NCBI GenBank assembly: GCA_963678675.1 | Contig: OY783199.1 | Location: forward strand, 21,824,909 to 21,888,908 | Length of the DNA: 64,000 nucleotides | From: Xiphydria camelus | Taxonomy: Eukaryota; Arthropoda; Insecta; Hymenoptera; Xiphydriidae | Direction: 5' to 3' | Part shown: positions 1-12,400 of the stretch, one piece after another | Layout of the letters: each line of letters starts with the position of its first letter | Position numbering within the stretch: the stretch's first letter is position 1 | The notes under the pieces: model-generated | What the model was told of the DNA's origin: nothing | The model's database searches: none | The model's input: only the letters and a program-made list of their open reading frames with translations | Position numbers and translations under genes: made by a program

Positions 1-1277
1 ATTATGGCGAAAGAAATATTTCTTTGGGCTGAGTAAATATTCATTAGCTATTACTCTATTTCTGTTTGAACGAAAGCGACGTTCTAGTAATTAATATATC
101 ACAGATAGACAGTAATGTTGAAAATAGTATTTAACATTTTATTCCCTCATTAAGGTGTCACTATATAACAGTATAAAATGTTGGAATTTATGACGTGGCT
201 CTGTGTTGCTAAATTGTAATATAGAAAATATATAAACTAAAATAATAAACAGCATACTTTCGACATTCAATTGCGTAATAATGCAAGCGTGATGCGCAGT
301 TTGGCTGCAACTTTACGCTTATTGGTGTAATTTTCGAAGCATTTCATGCTGTCCTTATATGCCGGGAAAATAGTATACAATACGCGGACGCATCTATGCA
401 TAATTTTGTCATCATTTTTAGTATGCAATGCCGTCATATGTCCATGTCTATCTGGATATATTTACTTGTCCTAACGAAATATTTCTTTCACCATAATCAA
501 ATATACATTTATTAACTACAGATGTACTCTCATCTCAGTGTACATAACTCATTTGGTTTTAATTGTAATTATTTTTGTTGTTGACCAGTGTATTTAATTA
601 CTGAGTCAACTCATTTCCAAGCATCTTTTCAACGCGGAAGAGATATCTAAATAACTTCGGGTTGGGGTACCAAAGCGCGAGAGCGCTCGTGGACGCGCGA
701 TTGTACATTCTTTTTTCACAACCCCCGCAGGCGAGGTGCCCCCAATGCTCTGCCTCAGAAGGGCGACGGTTGGCCGGGAGTGCCGCGTGTCGAAAGTTTA
801 CACAGCGAGACAATCTTACGAATTCCTCTCCCTCTCGTCCCGTCAAACTTCGAAGGTCCACTTACTTTTCCCATTTACGTCCGGAGCACGTACCCTACAT
901 TTTCACGTCGGGAATATTTTCACCCATCCGCGCGTTCATCCCTTGCCGCCCCCTCAACCAACCCCATTGCCCATTATAACCGCCTCCCGCTCTCACGCAT
1001 TCGTTACCTGGGTAACGTGATGGAACGTTTGATCTCGAGCTATCCATTCGCGCAGTCACCATTCGCGTGTACTTATATATCCGCCCTCTAGGATCGGAGA
1101 ATATGCCGCTGACGAGAGGCTTTCCCCTCCTATCAAAACGTAATTTAAATAAAAAGTCTGGCTTAGCGCGATACTCGTCCTCGATGGTCCTTTATGCGGC
1201 TGATAATAGTCCTTCGATTTCGTCACGCCAATTACTGCGAGTTAAATAGAGATGTTAATTGAATACAATCGTCTGTA
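1..1277. other. Non-coding, probably intron of the side-like gene
   Basis: AT-rich to about 620, then a CpG-richer stretch (about 660-1240) with several short overlapping open frames that show no domain, no splice-consistent continuation and mixed composition. If the side-like gene begins upstream, this is intronic. I see no exon that would supply the missing first Ig domain. Confidence 0.4.
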
Positions 1278-2803
1278 CTGTCGAACCTCGATTATCCGAA
1301 CGCTTTTTTACCAGATCCGAACGTTCGATTATTTGAATTGAATTATTAAATATTTTTTTATTGTGTCACTTTTGAAATATAAGTACGGTGTCTCTTTTTT
1401 TAAACATCCAGTATGGACTATTCTTCAAAAGGCACGTAATGCTGCCAAAGATGTATGATTATTTCAAACTTTGTTGATTTGATTGATTACTAATTTATAA
1501 TTTTATTTATTATTAATTATACACTACGCAACAAAATTATCGCAACAACTTATTTTACTCTAAAAATTGTCAAACTTCGGAAGCCCGTAGCACAGCGAAA
1601 AATCACCGTATCCCTATCTTTTTTTAAAAATTAAAACTTAAAATCTCAGCGTTACTATCCCAAAGTTTATTTTTCGATTCAAAGCACCGAGAGATTAAGT
1701 GACCCTGAAAATCAAGGTCATCTTTTTAAACTTAAAAATTTGCAAAGTTTGCGCATTGACACGGAGTTACAAACATTTTTTTTCAAATTCTAATCACAGA
1801 AAATGAAAGTTAAACTCTTCACCTTTAATTAAAAAAAAAAATTTTACATTCCGATTTTTCTACGCCATTCTACAGCGTTTTAAATAAAAAAAACTGAAAA
1901 TCCCAGTTTTTGGGAGTATTACTCAACTGAACATCAATTGCGTAATTTTTTTTGAACTTTTGTTTCGAATTATCGGAGGTCGTATATTGCGTCCAGGTAT
2001 ACCTGGACTACTTCTTCAGGGATTTTGGTATCGAGATGGGGACATTTTGGGGCGAAGTTACATAGAAGCCGTTCGTAAGTTAACACGGGGTATTGGGGCC
2101 AAGTTAGACGTTGATCGCGAGTTAATCGGGACATTGGGGCCAAGTTAGAGGTCGCTGAAAAGGATGATGCGTAAAGTCTGACCAGCAACCTCCTCGCGAT
2201 ACGTATCGGGTAATGCTAATGCTGGCGGTATTTTCCGGGAAAAAACCGGGATTTTCAGTTTTTTTATTTAAAACGCTGTAGAATGGCGTAGAAAAATCGG
2301 AGAGTAAAATTTTTTTTAAATTAAAGGTAAAGAGTTGAACTTTCATTTTCTGTGATCATAATTTGAAAAAAAATGTTTGCAACTCCGTGTCAATGCGCAA
2401 ACTTTGCAAATTTTTAAGTTTCAAAAGATGACCTTGATTTTCAGGATCACTTAATCTCTCGGTGCTTTAAATCGAAAAATAAACTTTGGGATAGTAAAGC
2501 TTGAGCTTTAATTTAAAATAAAAGGATAGGGATACGATAATTTTTCGCTGTGCTACGGGCTTCCGAAGTTTGACAATTTTTAGAGTAAAATAAGTTGTGG
2601 CGATAATTTTGTTGCGTAGTGTATTTTAATATTTAGTGATTTTTTTTATGTTTGTTAAGTGAAGGAAAACATTTTTTAATATAAAATTCATACTCTCTCG
2701 GTTGTTTACTCCCGGATTGCAAAATATTTGTTTCATTTTCCGAACTTTTTATTATCCGAATGTGGACCGGTCCCAATTACTTCGGATAATCGAGGTTCGA
2801 CTG
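1278..2803. mobile_element. pogo/Tigger-like TA element interrupted by a second element
   Basis: Terminal inverted repeats CGAACCTCGATTATCCGAA at the left (1281-1299) and its complement at the right (about 2782-2800) are typical of pogo/Tigger-type elements of the Tc1/mariner superfamily. TA flanks both ends (1276-1277 and 2804-2805). Without the nested element only about 430 bp remain, with no transposase, so this is a non-autonomous derivative. The right part also carries a subterminal TTATCCGAATGTGGACCGG. Confidence 0.75.
1522..2621. mobile_element. 1100 bp TA element with about 400 bp inverted repeats, nested
   Basis: Ends CACTACGCAACAAAATTATC (1522) and the complement GATAATTTTGTTGCGTAGTG (2602-2621), flanked by TA on both sides. 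The inverted arms run from 1522 to about 1925 and from about 2215 to 2621, including matching blocks around 'acttcggaagcccgtagcac' and 'gtgtcaatgcgcaaactttg'. The 290 bp core has no transposase but holds an imperfect repeat with 'ttggggccaagttaga' (about 2095 and 2134). It sits inside the pogo-like element, so it is younger than it. Confidence 0.8.
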
Positions 2804-2805
2804 TA

Positions 2806-3201
2806 TATCAAAATTTGTCCACATATAGTCGCTTAATTATTAACTAAAACTATCTTACCACTGTGTTCTCATTCAGATGATACCCGTATACAATAAAACT
2901 CGTAAATTCTATCATTCCTAGTAGTAAAAAAGATAGCATAAAGTGTTTTTCGTTAATCACACTAATGATACTATTACTGCATCGTTAGGACGATTATTAC
3001 TTAGCAATAGCAATCACTCTACCGCGTGCCATATTGATATTCGGCATTATTTTAATCGCTGAGTTCGACGATAACTTTTTCCCCGCCAGAATTCGTGTAC
3101 TGATTAAATTAGAGATCTTAAAAGCTCACCGCGTCCCAATTAAGAAACCGGAAGGGTACGGAGATTTGTACTCGGAGCACGTTTTTCTCGCGGTGTTGCA
3201 G
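2806..3201. other. Intronic sequence upstream of exon A
   Basis: AT-rich, with an open frame from 3034 that runs into exon A. The residues before 3202 show no Ig-like pattern, and a pyrimidine-AG acceptor occurs at 3195-3201, so I read this as the 3' end of an intron. Confidence 0.5.
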
Positions 3202-3477
3202 TACGCGCCGGAGAACAACCAGAGCCTGAGCATCCTCACCTTCGAACCGACCGTGGAGGACGACGGCAAATATCTCACGTGTCGCGCGGAAAATCGTGCG
3301 ATACCTGACAGCGCTCTGGAGGATAAATGGCGGCTGGATGTGCAGTATCCTCCGAGTGTCACGCTCAAGATGGGAAACAAACTGAATCCGGACGCTATCA
3401 AGGAGTTTGACGACGTTTACTTCGAGTGCATAGTCAAGGCGAATCCCAAACTGTACAAGCTCGCGTGGTTCAAGGAT
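3202..3477 (+). CDS. side-like: side-like exon A: end of one Ig domain and first half of the next
   Basis: Encodes residues 1-92 of the visible part, phase 0 at both ends. The acceptor is a pyrimidine stretch ending gttgcag at 3195-3201; a second in-frame AG at 3212-3213 is possible and would drop four residues. The donor is GTGAGT at 3478. The protein has SILTFEP, the Ig F-strand signature DGKYLTCRAEN, a linker with YPPSVTLKMG, then the B-strand cysteine in DDVYFECIVKANP and the core Trp in LAWFKD. KLNPDAIKEFDDVYFEC closely resembles the conserved LNPDDIKEGDDVYFEC block of Sidestep proteins. Reading continues open upstream to 3034, but those residues look like intron. Confidence 0.88.
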
Positions 3478-6400
3478 GTGAGTTTCCCAAATGGGATGAA
3501 TACGGTTTCCCGTTCTGTCTCGGAGATCGGAGACGGACAATTCGCACGAGCTCCTTGGATTTCGTTTAACGTATTTTGCCGTTTCAGGGAAAGGAGCTGA
3601 AGCACAATTCCTCGAGCGGTATCATCGTGAGTGACTATTCTCTGGTGCTTCAGGGTGTTACGCGTAACTCCGCCGGAGAGTACACGTGTCTAGCGGCCAA
3701 CAATGAGGGGAAGACCGCCAGCAACCCCGTTCCACTACAGATCATGTGTGAGTTGTTTTATTTTTGCAGATACAAAATCGCGCGCACATTAATGTGTGAA
3801 CGGTATGGTAATTGCCGACGAATGACGGAGGCATGTACTGTTGTTCTTTTTGCCGATAGTACTTCTCACGGAACGTTAGTTACATTCGTTGGAGTTATTT
3901 TACCGAGTATTTTACTATTTCGTAACACTTCACCGCTATTTTTGAGTTATTTCTAATTGGCGATCACATTTCTTCATATATACAATGATGAAAATGAGTC
4001 TATTTCTTCTTTTTGTGATTTAATAACGTTCCTCAAATCTAAATGTGCTGCAAATAGACTACAAATCAGCAATTTTTTTCCAACTCGTAAAATTGTTCCT
4101 AGAAACTATCACAAAATTTTGAAACAATACCATATTTCCAGAACACAACTCATTTTCTCTAAAATGTAGGATTCATTATATTTCTTTAATATTCTGTTTT
4201 TAAACTTAAAGTTAAATGATGTTATCACTTAAAACGTACCAGTACATATAAAAGAATCCACCATATACATTAATTTATGTAAAACTGTTCCCGTGTCGCA
4301 TCTCCATTTCACGCTAACTTCAAATAAACGTTACCGGTCTGGAGAGATACGATGAGTCTGCAAGACTTACAATTAGAAGACAGTGTATTATGAGAGGAAG
4401 AGAGAGAGAGAGGAATTATAGCGAGGGAAGTGTCGAGCTTGTAAGCGAAAGCAATGGTTTTCTTCGAAACACGCGGAGCACCGGTTATTCTATTAGAATG
4501 GTAGTATAGTCCGGTGGGGTAGCCCGGCGTATCTGCATCTTGTAAATGACCTAAGAGGGAAGGAAGGACTGCGATGCATATTCAATGTATGTAAAGCGTA
4601 GCTGAATATTCATGTGTGGGTGAACGCAGCCCGGCAATGTGCTAAGCCAGGCATAGGAGAAGACTGGAAGTGAGAAGGAGAAGGAAGAGAAGAACGACGG
4701 AGGGCTGCTGCGTTTTAACCCTCTCCAGGCGACGATACGATTTGCATCCGATCGTCTCCTTCTCGCTGACGTTTCCGGGTGAAATTTTCGATTGACCACA
4801 AGTTCGTAGAAGTTGGAGTAATCCTTCGGTTCTCTGTTTACTGAACCCATTCGTTACGACTGCAGGAGCACTGAGATTTGATTATTTGAAAGAGACACAC
4901 GAGAAGAAAAATGTTCCGTCTGCGATAAGAACTCCAGAGAACAAAGTGTATTTTCTATTTATGTAGGATCTATGTTTGAATCATTTTACCATTACATCAA
5001 TTTGATGAAACATCAATAATGTATATCATTATGCTCTCTCGAAAATATCCCCTGTTTCGAAATAGGGGAGAGTTGGCTATATCGTACCACCGCCTAAATC
5101 GTACCACTACTGATATTTTATGAAACAGAGATAGTAGTGCAAAAATAGTAAAAGGTGCATTAAAATATTCAAAAATTAAAAGTAAAGCAGAATAAATACA
5201 TAAAATAATTGTTAAAATTAAACTATTTAATCGTTTTAAATATAAATTATTTAATAATCTATGATGTGATTAGGTGACTGATCTTCCAGAAGATAATAAA
5301 ATTAATGTATTTAATAAAGGGATATTAAGGATTAAAATTAATAATTCCTTTTGGCGGTCAGATTCTTTCAATATCGATTCTTGGTGATAATATTATATGA
5401 AAATATATTTTTAAAAAAGGATAAAAAATTCTGAAATAATAAATAAAATTATTCCCATTCGTAATCTACTCAAAACAATTAATGTATGTAATCCTTGACA
5501 TATTCTTTCTCGAATTACATCTCGTCACCATTGAGAAATACAAAAAATAATAAAATTCTAGATATAAATACATTTTTGAAATAAACTATAAATTATTAAC
5601 TCTCTCTTTCATAGAAAATCAACGGTAAGTAATAACCGACGATTGTCTACTATACCACTTGAATCGTACAACCATTCAGGGAAAAACCGATATCAGTAAA
5701 TTTTACTGTATTTGCAATAAATGAAGTTACACATGAGGATTTTCGGATATTTTCACAGTGTGGTACCTACAGTAATTTTTATTTTGAAAACAGTAAATTG
5801 TGATAGTTTACATTACAATTTACTAGTTTCTAAGGAAAAATCGTTCTTTAGCACAGGAGGAATATCTGAAAACCCTTATGTGTACTTTCTTTATTGTAAA
5901 TATAGTAAGATTTACTGGTATCAGCTTTTCTGTGTTGATTTTTTTTATGAAACAAAGTGCTCTGTTACCTCTAATTCATAATATATCAGTGGTAGTGCAA
6001 TTTAGGTGATGGTATATAATGTAACCAACTCCTCCCTATTATTGCATCATGATTCGACAACGGTGTAGTACGGCTTATCGCGGATAAATAATAAAGGCGG
6101 AGGGGTCACAGAGGGCGTCGACGAGGGCGCGACATAGGAGGGGTCCTCCACCGCCCTCATTCGCGAGCTCCTTCGCGCGGAGCCGTAAGTAATAACCGTA
6201 CGATATCTCGAAAGAAGGGTCTCCACTTAGACACGGCATTACAATAACGCCACCCCGTAAGGGTTAAGGTCTCCCCCGGGGTGTCGAAAGGGTCGTAACG
6301 AGCGAGGGGTAGACTCTGCAGGGGCTGGAATTATGAAAAAGCCCCTGAAACTGTCGACGGGCCAGGGATCGCGGAGGGAAAAAGTTTCGGGGTGAAGGTT

Positions 6401-9400
6401 CCGCGAGGCTGGTCCTCCTCAACGAACGGCGACGACGCGGGGGTAGGTCGCACCGTGTATTCGTCTCCCTCCTTCGCTGCTTTACATGCCGACGCTGCGG
6501 TACACAATCATGTAAATAAAAAGAGAACAATGTAAACTCGGCGAACGAGAGAAAGAGAGAAAAAGAAAAGAGATAGCGTGGGTGCGCCATATAGTTAGGA
6601 ATATACGTTTCACTTCGGAATGACGAGAAACTGCGGGGAGGGAGAAATGGCGATTACGGGGTCTCGCCTTCGAGGTTTTATTCTGGTTGCTGTGTAACTC
6701 GGAGAGTTACCATGATTCGAGAGACTCGTACTTTAACGCTTTTTATACACATTTTTGCATTGCATTTTTATATTACGTACTTGAATGGTATAGTCTTTTT
6801 TACTTGACGGTTTTAACATTGCCGTTATATTTCAAGAGAGTTTTTGCGGTGTAATTTTCCGAGTTACCGTAACGCGAAGCAACGAGGGTATATCAAATAT
6901 AAACGGGACTGCTTTTTTTTTATTACGGAGGAGTCCGTGACCTTGAAGGAGTTGATGCGCAGATGGCCTGTACCGCGTTAGGGAGAGGGGAGAACTGACT
7001 GCAATTCGCTCGAGTTCCTTTAGTATGAAAAGAAACCGTGAGCGAGACAGAAATGCATATCTCTGTGGGGCAACGGATTATAATCAAGTTTTTGGCCAAG
7101 GAAGGGGTGAATCCAATCGAAATTTTGCGGCCATTACAGGCACAGTTCGGGGACAACACCTTGTCAAGAACCCGTGTGTTTGTATGGCACTAAGAATTTT
7201 CTGGAGGGCGTGAAAAGGTCGGAAAGGTAATGGTAACAGTGTTTTCTGATCGACCAGGTGCTTTTCACGTTGACTTTCTGCACAATCGACGCACGGTTAA
7301 TGCGCAATAATATTGTGAATTACTGGATGCCGCGAAATTATCATTTCGAAGGAAAAGGAAGAAGCAATCGGGGTCAGAAGTGTCATTCTTTTGCATGGCA
7401 ATTCCAGGCCTCATGCGGCCAATGCCACAAAGCAGAAATTGAATGCATTAGGCTGGGAAATACTGGAACATCCGCCATATAGTCCCGACTTGTCCCCTTG
7501 TGATTTCCATCTTTTTGGACTCCTCAAAGAAGCGCTTGGAGGCCAACGTTTCGACGTTAACGACGCGGGGTGGAAGTATTTATGCTCCAAAGGCTACAAG
7601 AACGTCCGAAGAGTTTCTACGATGATGGAATGCAAAAGCTCCCAATCCGATGGGAAAAAATGTATTTCTAAGGCGGGAGACTATGTAGAAAAATAATATA
7701 CAGGGTAACACATTTTGAAAACTTGCCACCTCAATATCTCAGAAAGTTACAGAGATTTTCTAAAAAAAAGAAAATACTGTTTTGGCAGTGGGGAGGGGGA
7801 ACCAAAATGACATAATCGGAGACGCACCCCCTCCAACCCCCTTAAGGGTAGCCCCCCCCCAACTTTGTAATCTTAAATAGCAACCCCCCATGTGTGATAC
7901 AGCATTGGAAAGCTCTTTAAAAATGCTTTACAACAACACCAAATTTTGATACCTTTCGATGAGTAGTTTTCGCGCAAATCGAGAAAGAAACTGCTAGAAG
8001 TCAGTTTTGTCAATTTATTTATTAAAGCTTAATTACGTCACAATAAATTTTAGAAATGATTTCCATCACCTGATCATACTCCCTACGATTTCTTCTTATG
8101 GGAACATCTGAAATTTGTTGTTTTTCAAACTACACCAGCAAGCATTAACCAACTGAAATAGAGAATTACGCAAGAATGTCGCAAAATTTCAAGAACATGA
8201 TTTGAAAAATTTCGAAAAATCAATGAAAATCACTTCGAACATTTATTGTAACGTAATTGACCTTTAATAAATAAATTGACAAAACTTACTTCTAGCAGTT
8301 TCTTTCTCGATTTGCGCGAAAACTACTCATAGAAAGGTACCAAAATTTGGTGTTGTTGTAAAGCATTTTTAAAGTGCTTTCCAACGTTGTATCACACATG
8401 GGGGTTGCTATTTAAGATTACAAAGTTTGGGGGGCTATCCCTAAGGGGGTTGGAGGGGGTGCGTCTCCGATTATGTCATTTTGGTTCTCCCTCTCCACTG
8501 CCGAATCCGTATTTTTTTTTAGAAAATCTCTGTAACTTTCTGAGATATTGGGCTGGCAAGTTTTCAAAATGCCACCCTCTGTATGTTTCTAAGCTTAATT
8601 AAACAAAGTTGGAATTTTTTACAAAACGAATCCCGTTTATTTTTGATACACCTTCGTAATTGTTTCTTACAACGCATTTAAATAAGAATATCTTTTAATT
8701 TTTAGTTTCTAAAGAAGTGTTAATGTATTTTAAGGGGGTCACTGCCAGATACATATTTAAAATGAAGTTCGCCTCAAGTATTATAAGTTTTATTTTATCT
8801 ATCTAAATGAAACAGAAAATTGAATAATCGATTTTCCAATTTACCCTTTAAATATTGTGCTTAGCAGTAGGTACCTTCCGCGTCACGGATTCTGTCGCTG
8901 GTGACTTTTGAAACTGTCATTTTCAAACATACTAACTAATGATCAATAAATTCTCATGCTTTCATTAATCAGGGCAAACGCCGTCGTAGCTAATAAGAGC
9001 ATGGGAATTAATCCTTCATTGTGTGACAAGTATATTTAAATATTACATTTTTTAATCACCAGCGACAGAATCCGTGACGTCGGGAGTACAGTGAACTACA
9101 CGAAAGCTGAATTTTCAACGATCTCAGAGGTCGTCAATTTGGTATTTAAAGCCAAAATGAAGAATGGAGAGAGAGAGAGAGTATACTTAATTGGCTCTCG
9201 AGTTACTCCGATGCGTTTGAAAGTAGCTCCGGGTTAAGCTATCGCGATGCTGGGCACGACGTCGCGGAAACGTCGTGACGGGACAACCCCTCACCTCCTC
9301 AAGGGAGCGGCGTTTTTTTCACGTCAAGGTAACGTCCCTCCGCTTAGCGCGGAGATTAAGGTGGGATTCGAGGTGTCGAAGCTACGACGTTCGGTGGTTG

Positions 9401-12400
9401 GAGAGGAGGGCGCGGTGTAACGGCGCGCGGCGAAAGAAGCAAACGACTCGCGGGGATAACTCGGAGCAGTGTGTCGTCGCGGCAAGGATCGCGACGCGAG
9501 CTTGTTAAGAATTGATTTGCTCGCGGCACTTGTCCGCGCGCCGTCTTCGCAAACGGCGAAAAGAAACGAATTCTGCGGGCGTGTCGGATGAAGAAGATTA
9601 ATTATTTCTTGCCAGCATTCAGGGGTCCGTTCGCAGCGCGTTAAGCGCGAGCGTTTCTTCTTCTCCTTCTTCCTCCGCTCTCCTGAAATAATGCATTCTC
9701 TTTCTCCGACTCTCGCAATCCCTCTTCCTCGCTTCCATTCGGCGCGGAAAGCGTAGGAACCAATCTACGTGCCTGCGCACCGGGAAACGACTCGTCGGAT
9801 CCACTTCACTCGGCGTTCGGGAGTGCGTTTAACGACGATGTAGACGAGTTCGACGAGTCGCTTTAGAATTTTAACGACCTCTTCGAAGTATCTCTTCCTC
9901 GCTCGGTGGATATTGCACGCGTACGTATTATCGTTTGTCATGGACGAGGACCGTTTCACGGATCAAACGATTTTTGTTTCATCGTTAGCCGATTTTTGTC
10001 TGCGCGATCTTCGAAACATTAAAAAGAAAATTAATTTGCTTTTATAAGTGGAATGTTATTTAATAGTTCAACATTATTTAAAACGGATTGGTATCACAGA
10101 ATCTACATTGTTCACATTAATTTGCACAAAGTTGTGATAAATAGAATCAGCAGTTACCGTGATATAAAACAATCGCATCGAATTGTGAAAGAATCGATTA
10201 GTGCAAATTACAGTTGGTAAACATCTTCTATCTTTTTGGGAACTAACTGCAGAGAATTCGACCTCAGGCAAAAAATGTTGCAAATTTCGGGCCCTAGAAT
10301 TTGTGTCTTTACACTTTTTTGCCTCCGACGAATAAGAAATGAGACACTAAATCGATTCCAAAAATTTGTTCAAGTAGGTGGTGAAGGGATAAAAAGGTGG
10401 GGATATAGGTCTTACCTTTTTGACCATCAGAAATAGAATATTACAAATTCAGCCCTACCCCAATTTTTTTATCTACCCCCTTCTTTTCTGACAGATTGAT
10501 TGTACTATTAAGATAATAATACATCTTAGTCGACATTTTTGTTTAGTTATTTCGTAAGCTCGAGTAACAGACTTATCATGCATATCTCTTAATGATCATT
10601 TTTCGTAAATCGTTTTATAGACTCGACTAATGGATTTTTCACCTACTCTAGATCGAGTCAATTTAGAATTCGAATCCTCTTAAAATTATCTCCTCGTTCG
10701 TGGGTGTCGTGGCACTGCCTGCGATCGTTTAAAGCACGCGTTGGTGGCTTGACGAGTGAACCGTCGTTTCTTCGTTTTACAGTCGCGCCGGTTTGCAAGG
10801 AGGGTAAGGGCGAGGTAGTGGTGGGCGCTTTAAAGCAGGAGACGGTCTCGTTGATCTGCGCCGTGGAGAGTCGTCCGCCTCCTCTCACCTTTCACTGGAC
10901 CTTTAACAACTCCGGGGACCTCACGGAGGTCCCTCAATCCAGACACTCCCACGTATCGCCCCCCGGGACACTGTCCGCCGCCGAGAGCTTGAAGGAGTAC
11001 CAGCAGTGGCACGGTTCGTGGCTGAACTACACTCCGTCGACGGAAATGGATTACGGCACCATCGCTTGCAGGGCTACCAACCAAGTCGGGAAGCAGAAGA
11101 CACCGTGCCTCTTTCAGGCGAGTTTCTTCCCCATGTCGATAATCCGACCTGGATTTATTAATCTCATTTACTGCAGCTGCAGATGTCTGCGCCTCGACAA
11201 TTCCCCCGTGCTCTTAGAATTTCCACCTCAGCAATAATCTTCGTCGTGCCAATGTAATTGGAAGTTTGGTTCCAATTATAACATGAACTCGTACGAAAAT
11301 TTGCGTTAGTTTACCAAAAAAAAACATTTGTTATAAAGATCAGCACAAAATTTGTGTTGATAATTGAATGTAAAGATAATATATTATATAAGAGTGCTAG
11401 AACTCAATTACGGATAAAAAGATACAAATAATAGAAATTCTGTATTAAAGCGAATCTAGCTGGAATTCTGTGTTACTTTTCAACTTAACTCGAGTGCTAA
11501 ACCAACACACAAATGTGTTCAAAATATTTTATCGTAGAGATATAGCGTATAAAATACGGGATTTTCAAGTGTTTAATCAATTTTTTTTCTAAAAACGCAT
11601 TACTCCCAGCTTGTATATCCCAGCAATACAGACAGAAGTGGCGTAGCACTGGCGTGGTCCTTCATAGGCTTAAATGCAAGTGGCAAATGCCCATTCCCCA
11701 CGCTACCTCCACGCGCCAGTTCTATATGAATTGCGCTTTACGATCTCACTCGTGCAGAAATTTTTGCAGGGACCACGAATCATCTAGAATACAATTAGCA
11801 TCCCTGATTTTTGTTAGCCAGGCATCGCATCAATTGCTAGCAGTAAAATGTATAAAGCTTAAACTCCGGACTCCCCGACTAGATATGCCAGCTGATTCTA
11901 AGTAGATCCGGTGAAGTTTCGAAGGGGATTCGAATCAGGATTAATAACACAGGCGTACAAATAAAAATTTCTGTCACAGAGGTCAGACACCTACTTTTCT
12001 CTATTTTTGGCTGCTGAACACGATCCCGATATTAGATTTGATCCATCACGTCACAGTTTTTCCCTAACTGAAAAAATTTGAAAAATCCACAAACTGCATA
12101 TATAATTTTCCACAACGTGGATGCGGGTTACTAGTGATTCAAAATGGATATTCCGATATATTGTCATCGATATATCGATGTATTTTGAGCCATTGAATAC
12201 GGCTTCAAATATTGGATTTGACCAATCAGGTCAAAAACACCTTTTTTTTTGACTGAGAGGTTCTTTCCAGGATGATTTACTAAACTCTCATTTTCCCAGC
12301 GATGTGAGTGCAAATGGTATTGAGGTGTTTGAGTTAGAATATATCCTGCTACGTCATTAAACGCTGAGTCGATGACAACTGCTCTGAGATGGGAAATATA

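Larger units (their letters stand above)
6883..8656 (+). mobile_element. Decayed mariner element, split by a nested insertion
   Basis: Left terminal repeat CGAGGGTATATCAAATATAA (6883) matches the complement of the right end (tttatttttgatacaccttcg, 8636-8656); TA follows on the right. The coding remnant lies at about 7150-7696. Removing the nested element (7701-8581, plus TA) leaves about 890 bp, against about 1.3 kb for an intact mariner, so the copy is also internally deleted. It lies in the intron between exons B and C on the same strand as the host gene. Confidence 0.8.

Noticed and set aside
3034..3201. Upstream extension of the exon A open frame as coding
   Set aside because: The residues do not continue the Ig pattern, and a pyrimidine-AG acceptor precedes 3202.
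11118..11237. Exon C continuing to the stop at 11235 as a truncated secreted form
   Set aside because: The read-through residues look intronic and the family joins CLFQ directly to the FnIII exon; a retained-intron isoform cannot be excluded without RNA data.
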